From Rhodospirillales bacterium (GTDB lineage Bacteria; Pseudomonadota; Alphaproteobacteria; MPNO01; UBA2964), in contig PBWY01000024.1 of assembly GCA_002727395.1 (NCBI GenBank), positions 15,216 to 24,236 of the forward strand: a stretch of DNA of 9,021 bases, given 5' to 3'. Below the pieces are notes generated by a model. That model had not been told where the DNA came from and did not search any database. It saw only the letters and a program-made list of their open reading frames with translations. The position numbers were made by a program, and so were the translations under genes. Below, one piece after another: positions 5,922 to 9,021 of this stretch. Within the stretch, counting starts at the first letter, position 1. Each line of letters begins with the position of its first letter.

Positions 5922-7310
5922 TTGAAGGAATTACTTAAGAATCTCGAGGTTTTTTTGGGTGACAGGTTATCTACATCCGAAGGTAGCAGACTCCAATTCT
6001 CTCAAGATGAGTCCTACCATCCCCCAAAAACACCTGATGCTGTAGTAAGGCCGGTTTCAGAGCAAGAAATCTCTAAGATTGTGAGTTTGTGTTCAAGATA
6101 TCGGACGCCTATCATTCCCTTTGGAGCGGGCACATCTCTTGAGGGGGGTATTTTAGCAATACATGGTGGTGTTTGTATCGAAATGTCAGCAATGAACCAA
6201 GTACTTAGGGTTAATGGTGAAGATCAGGATGTCACGGTCCAGGCTGGGGTCACTCGTATGCAGCTCAACTCTCAAATTCGTGAAACTGGTCTATTTTTCC
6301 CAGTTGATCCTGGTGCTGATGCAACCATTGGGGGAATGACTTCCACTAGGGCGTCAGGCACGAATTCTGTTAGATACGGCACCATGAGAGAAAATGTATT
6401 AAATGTGCGGGTCGTATTGGCTAATGGAAAAGTAATTAAGACTGGCGGGCGGGCAAGAAAATCAGCAGCAGGTTATGACCTAACACGTTTGTTTGTCGGA
6501 GCTGAAGGGACATTAGGTGTCATTACTGAAGTCACCCTTCGTTTACATGGAATACCGGAAGCGACCACAGTGGCGATATGTTCATTTCCGTCTGTCAGAG
6601 CGGCTGTAAGCTGTTCTGTTTCTACAATTCAGTACGGAGTTCCAGTTGCTCGCATTGAGTTGATTGACAAGTTACAAATGCGAGCCTGCAATAATTATTC
6701 CTTTTTAAACCTTCCAGAAGCACCTACTTTATTTTTTGAATTTCATGGATCAACAGCGGGTGTTCGTGAGCAGGCGGAGACTGTCGAGGGGATTGCAAAA
6801 GGCCTCGGGGGTGAAAGCTTTAAGTGGGCCGAGAAAACAGAAGAGAGAACTCATCTTTGGCAGGCCCGTCATGACGCGTTGTATGCTGCGCTTGCCTTAA
6901 AACCGGGTGCGCAGGCCTGGTCTACTGATGTCTGTGTCCCTGTTTCTAGGCTCGCAGAATGCATAGAGGATACACGGTTAGATATCGAAAAAAGCCGAGC
7001 AACTGCGACAATAGTGGGGCATGTTGGTGATGGAAATTTTCATGTAATTTTTTTGATTGATCCGAAATGCCCTGAAGAACAGAAGATCGCGCGTCAAATT
7101 AATCACCGCATGATTTCGCGCGTCATAGCAATGGAGGGCACGTGCTCCGGTGAACATGGTATTGGGATTGGAAAAAAAGATTATTTAGATATAGAGTTTG
7201 GAGAAGCTTTAGGAATTATGCATGACCTTAAGCACACGTTAGACCCTTGCAATTTAATGAATCCAGGTAAGGTTTTGGATTCTGATTATTATAGTAGTCA
7301 AATCTCTTAG
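5922..7310 (+). CDS. FAD-dependent D-lactate (D-2-hydroxyacid) dehydrogenase
   Basis: A 462-residue flavoprotein of the GlcD/LDHD group (FAD_binding_4 then FAD-oxidase_C), very close in pattern to eukaryotic D-lactate dehydrogenase (LDHD/Dld1). It oxidises D-lactate or other D-2-hydroxyacids to 2-oxoacids, passing electrons to a cytochrome or quinone. The FAD domain (about 38-215) has PFGAGTSLEGG (66-76), FPVDPGADATIGGM (126-139), TRASGTNSVRYGTMRENVLN (142-161) and FVGAEGTLGVITEVTLRL (191-208). The C-terminal domain has STDVCVP (334-340), VGHVGDGNFH with H367 and H374, GTCSGEHGIGIGK with E411 and H412, and LMNPGKVL (445-452). The start is TTG 5922; an in-frame stop at 5913 prevents a longer form. 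An out-of-frame ATG at 5908 opens a five-codon frame ending across this TTG. It may feed 2-oxoacids from the neighbouring catabolic operon. Confidence 0.92.
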   Translation: MKELLKNLEVFLGDRLSTSEGSRLQFSQDESYHPPKTPDAVVRPVSEQEISKIVSLCSRYRTPIIPFGAGTSLEGGILAIHGGVCIEMSAMNQVLRVNGEDQDVTVQAGVTRMQLNSQIRETGLFFPVDPGADATIGGMTSTRASGTNSVRYGTMRENVLNVRVVLANGKVIKTGGRARKSAAGYDLTRLFVGAEGTLGVITEVTLRLHGIPEATTVAICSFPSVRAAVSCSVSTIQYGVPVARIELIDKLQMRACNNYSFLNLPEAPTLFFEFHGSTAGVREQAETVEGIAKGLGGESFKWAEKTEERTHLWQARHDALYAALALKPGAQAWSTDVCVPVSRLAECIEDTRLDIEKSRATATIVGHVGDGNFHVIFLIDPKCPEEQKIARQINHRMISRVIAMEGTCSGEHGIGIGKKDYLDIEFGEALGIMHDLKHTLDPCNLMNPGKVLDSDYYSSQIS

Positions 7311-7330
7311 AGGCTTAGACTGGATGAAAA

Positions 7331-7549
7331 TCAAATTTTTAATTGGCTTTTGAGGTTATTCAGCACAAAAACGCGTAATGCTGATGATAAATTGCCCTTT
7401 CGTTTTCTATCAATTTCCGTAATCAATCTGTTGATTGATGTATTGCGTTCCAAAGCGATTTGATTAAGAGCTTCCCAAAATGGGCCTTCTAGAGAGACAC
7501 TGGTCTGATGCCCTAAAATAACTACTGAACGTTTTATTGGTGAATTCAT
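7331..7549 (-). CDS. Ribbon-helix-helix (RHH_4) family protein
   Basis: A 72-residue protein with the pattern of the RHH_4 family, widespread as single genes in Alphaproteobacteria. The strand KRSVVILGHQTSVSLEG (about 6-22) is followed by two helices, FWEALNQIALER (24-35) and SINRLITEIDRKR (38-50), then NLSSALRVFVLNNL (53-66). Such folds usually bind DNA as dimers, but I know of no target for this family. The ATG at 7549 has no clear Shine-Dalgarno. It converges on the dehydrogenase gene (20-base gap) and is divergent to a RidA-like gene across 139 bases, where an 8-base inverted repeat occurs. Confidence 0.88.
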   Translation of the reverse strand: MNSPIKRSVVILGHQTSVSLEGPFWEALNQIALERNTSINRLITEIDRKRKGNLSSALRVFVLNNLKSQLKI

Positions 7550-7688
7550 GGTGTTTGTGCATCTATCTTATTTTTGAAGTCTACATCATAAATGCATAAG
7601 ATAATTAAACAAAATTATGGGTAATTTACTATAATTTAAGTCCAATTTTGTAAAATGTGTTAACGATTAATTGTTGATGGAGAAGTAA
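7550..7688. promoter_or_regulatory. Divergent control region of RHH gene and second RidA gene
   Basis: An AT-rich 139-base gap. It contains TATAAT at 7630-7635 on the plus strand without a good -35, flanked by the inverted pair ACAAAATT (7609-7616) and AATTTTGT (7644-7651), and a strong GGAGAAG Shine-Dalgarno at 7679-7685. The pair might be a regulator site, possibly for the adjacent RHH protein; this is inference. Confidence 0.35.
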
Positions 7689-8162
7689 ATGGTAGGTGTC
7701 GTAGAAACGAGACTTCAAGAATTGGGCATAGTTTTACCTGATCCTCTTGAACCTAAAGTAGCAAAAATCAAAGGATCAAATATTGCAGGATCATTTTTAT
7801 ATATTTCGGGCCAGGTTCCTCAGTGGAATGGTGATCTCCCTTTTATAGGAAAGGTGGGTAGAGAGTTCAGTGTTGATGAGGGATATGAGGCAGCAAGAAT
7901 GTCGGCACTCAATGTAATTGCACATGCAAAGAAAGCATTAGCAGGCGATCTGGATCGTGTCCTAAAAGTAGCAAAATTAAAGGGTTATGTTAATGTAACG
8001 CCAGATTTAGCCGAAGTCGCCGGTGTAGTTAATGGAGCTTCAGAATTAATGGTGGAGGTATTTGGTGAAGAAATAGGGGCTCATGCTCGCACTGTAGCGG
8101 GCGTGTCATCAATGCCATTTAATGTAGCTATTGAGGTAGAAGCAGATTTTCTTATTTTGTAG
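7689..8162 (+). CDS. RidA-like (YjgF/UK114, longer subfamily) protein
   Basis: A 157-residue member of the longer YjgF-like subfamily, often annotated as RidA family or endoribonuclease L-PSP; its substrate is unknown. Seen: TRLQELGIVLPDPLEP (7-22), SFLYISGQVPQWNG (36-49), GYEAARMSALNVIAHAKKAL (65-84), LKGYVNVTPD (98-107), VVNGASELMVEVFGEE (113-128) and GAHARTVAGVSSMPFNVAIE (130-149). The arginine in HART corresponds to the RidA active-site arginine. It differs from the 134-residue RidA upstream in length and in its extended middle, so it is not a recent duplicate. GGAG six bases before the ATG supports the start. Its end overlaps the convergent glycosylase gene by 11 bases. Confidence 0.9.
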   Translation: MVGVVETRLQELGIVLPDPLEPKVAKIKGSNIAGSFLYISGQVPQWNGDLPFIGKVGREFSVDEGYEAARMSALNVIAHAKKALAGDLDRVLKVAKLKGYVNVTPDLAEVAGVVNGASELMVEVFGEEIGAHARTVAGVSSMPFNVAIEVEADFLIL

Positions 8163-8691
8163 AAGATTCGTTGACTAAATTCGCCATTTCTTGCCAAGGG
8201 TTAAGGTCCCAATATCGCTTTGCAAGACCAGATGGAGAAGGAAGGGCGTAAAGGGTGGTCCGCCCAATGCATTCTTTTTGAAGGCCATAGTTAACAGTTT
8301 TCTTATTAAACTCTGAGCTGCAAAATACTTTGGCGGCTCTTTTCCCAACAAATGCAATGACTGTCGGTTGCATTTCGATAATCAATTTATGAAGGCGATC
8401 AGGGTCGTCAGATTCCTTCGGGATGGACTGATCACATCCGTAAGTAGTTTTTGCGATGTCAGTTAATCCAATACCAAAATTAAGAAGTATAGAATAATCC
8501 TGGGGTAATAATATTCGGGGTGTAAGTCCGATATCAAAAATAGTAGTCCAGAATTTATTGCCAGTGCCAGCATAGTAGGCTTTTTCTCTAGCTGAGCTAG
8601 AACTTGCGGCACTGCCGCAAAAAATGATCTTTAAATCACGTGCCAATACATCAGGTAGAATGTGCCCTGAAGATTTGTTTACTGGTTTCAT
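8152..8691 (-). CDS. mug: Mug/TDG-type uracil-DNA glycosylase
   Basis: A 179-residue protein of the uracil-DNA glycosylase superfamily, closest to mismatch-specific Mug/TDG enzymes that excise uracil or ethenocytosine from mispairs. Seen: LKIIFCGSAASSSSA (20-34) in place of the Mug motif with GINPG, AYYAGTGNKFWTTIFDIGLT (38-57), the GIGLTDIAK strand (73-81), VIAFVGKRAAKVF (111-123) and the DNA-intercalating loop LPSPSGLAKRYW (150-161). The asparagine of E. coli Mug GINPG, which helps catalysis, is replaced by alanine at about residue 28, so specificity may differ. ATG 8691 lacks a Shine-Dalgarno; an in-frame stop lies two codons upstream. It is 51 bases downstream of hemA on the same strand. 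Confidence 0.85.
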   Translation of the reverse strand: MKPVNKSSGHILPDVLARDLKIIFCGSAASSSSAREKAYYAGTGNKFWTTIFDIGLTPRILLPQDYSILLNFGIGLTDIAKTTYGCDQSIPKESDDPDRLHKLIIEMQPTVIAFVGKRAAKVFCSSEFNKKTVNYGLQKECIGRTTLYALPSPSGLAKRYWDLNPWQEMANLVNESSTK

Positions 8692-8742
8692 AGGGGCTTA
8701 ATTTGTCATTTAAGATTTAGACTTTAGCTTAAAAAAAGATAG

Positions 8743-9021
8743 TTAGGCGGCCCATTGGAGTGCAAGTCGTCCCCAAATTTCAACAAGCGCATTTACAAGA
8801 TGGTTCATATCCTCATCGGTATGTATAGGTGAAGGAGTAAGGCGCAGTCTCTCGGTACCTTTAGGTACGGTTGGATAATTAATCGGTTGTACATAAATCC
8901 CATAGCGATCTAGGAGGTCATCTGTGACCTGTTTGCAGACTATTGGATCTCCCACGATAATTGGAACAATATGTGAAACGCTGGGCATAATAGGTAATCC
9001 AGCTTGTTCTAAAAGATTTTT
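8743..9021 (-). CDS. hemA: 5-aminolevulinate synthase, C-terminal part
   Basis: The last 92 residues of the PLP enzyme that condenses glycine with succinyl-CoA to 5-aminolevulinate, the first step of haem and tetrapyrrole synthesis in Alphaproteobacteria (C4 pathway). The frame is open from the right edge to the TAA at 8745-8743. The C-terminal pattern is clear: GLPIMPSVSHIVPIIVGDP, then LLDRYGIYVQPINYPTVPKG, then ERLRLTPSPIHTDEDMNHLV. The lysine that binds PLP and the N-terminal two thirds lie outside the window. An ATG at 8988 is internal, not a start. The glycosylase gene follows 51 bases later and may share the transcript. Confidence 0.95.
   Translation of the reverse strand, partial: KNLLEQAGLPIMPSVSHIVPIIVGDPIVCKQVTDDLLDRYGIYVQPINYPTVPKGTERLRLTPSPIHTDEDMNHLVNALVEIWGRLALQWAA

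Overview
The window looks like a chromosomal segment of a low-GC (roughly 40 % by eye) alphaproteobacterium. Three things point there: a C4-pathway 5-aminolevulinate synthase at the right edge, an RHH_4-type ribbon-helix-helix protein of the kind common in Alphaproteobacteria, and a class A RNase P RNA lying between a PG-binding-domain amidase and the mraZ division cluster. A marine Rhodospirillales-like organism is a reasonable guess, but the sequence does not prove it.

Left part (1-3744, all on the minus strand). Read in the direction of transcription, the order is an N-acetylmuramoyl-L-alanine amidase, rnpB (RNase P RNA), a roughly 260-base AT-rich spacer, then the start of the division and cell wall (dcw) operon: mraZ, rsmH, ftsL and the N-terminal third or less of ftsI, which runs off the window. 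The dcw genes overlap by 1 to 4 bases and are surely co-transcribed. Upstream of mraZ sits a good sigma-70-type promoter (TTGACA, 16 bases, TATAAC). Four TGGG motifs at an exact 10-base period lie over its spacer and -10 region. This is the expected shape of a MraZ autoregulatory site.

Middle part (about 3860-7310, plus strand). A tight three-gene operon encodes a DUF1445/YcsI-family putative hydro-lyase, a 3-hydroxyanthranilate 3,4-dioxygenase with a C-terminal rubredoxin-like metal site, and a RidA-family enamine/imine deaminase. About 180 bases later comes an FAD-dependent D-lactate (D-2-hydroxyacid) dehydrogenase. A ring-cleaving dioxygenase beside a RidA protein recalls aminomuconate catabolism, where the 2-aminomuconate deaminase is a RidA homologue. 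The decarboxylase and semialdehyde dehydrogenase of that route are not in the window. A TATAAT box followed by a perfect 19-base palindrome precedes the operon and may be its control site.

Right part (7331-9021). A small ribbon-helix-helix protein (minus) faces a second, divergent RidA-like protein of a longer subfamily (plus). That gene ends 11 bases inside the 3' end of a Mug/TDG-type uracil-DNA glycosylase gene (minus). The window closes with the 3' end of hemA (minus). No mobile element, CRISPR array, tRNA or rRNA was seen. Nothing here is clearly a new defence or mobile system; the most unusual parts are the control regions and the small catabolic operon.
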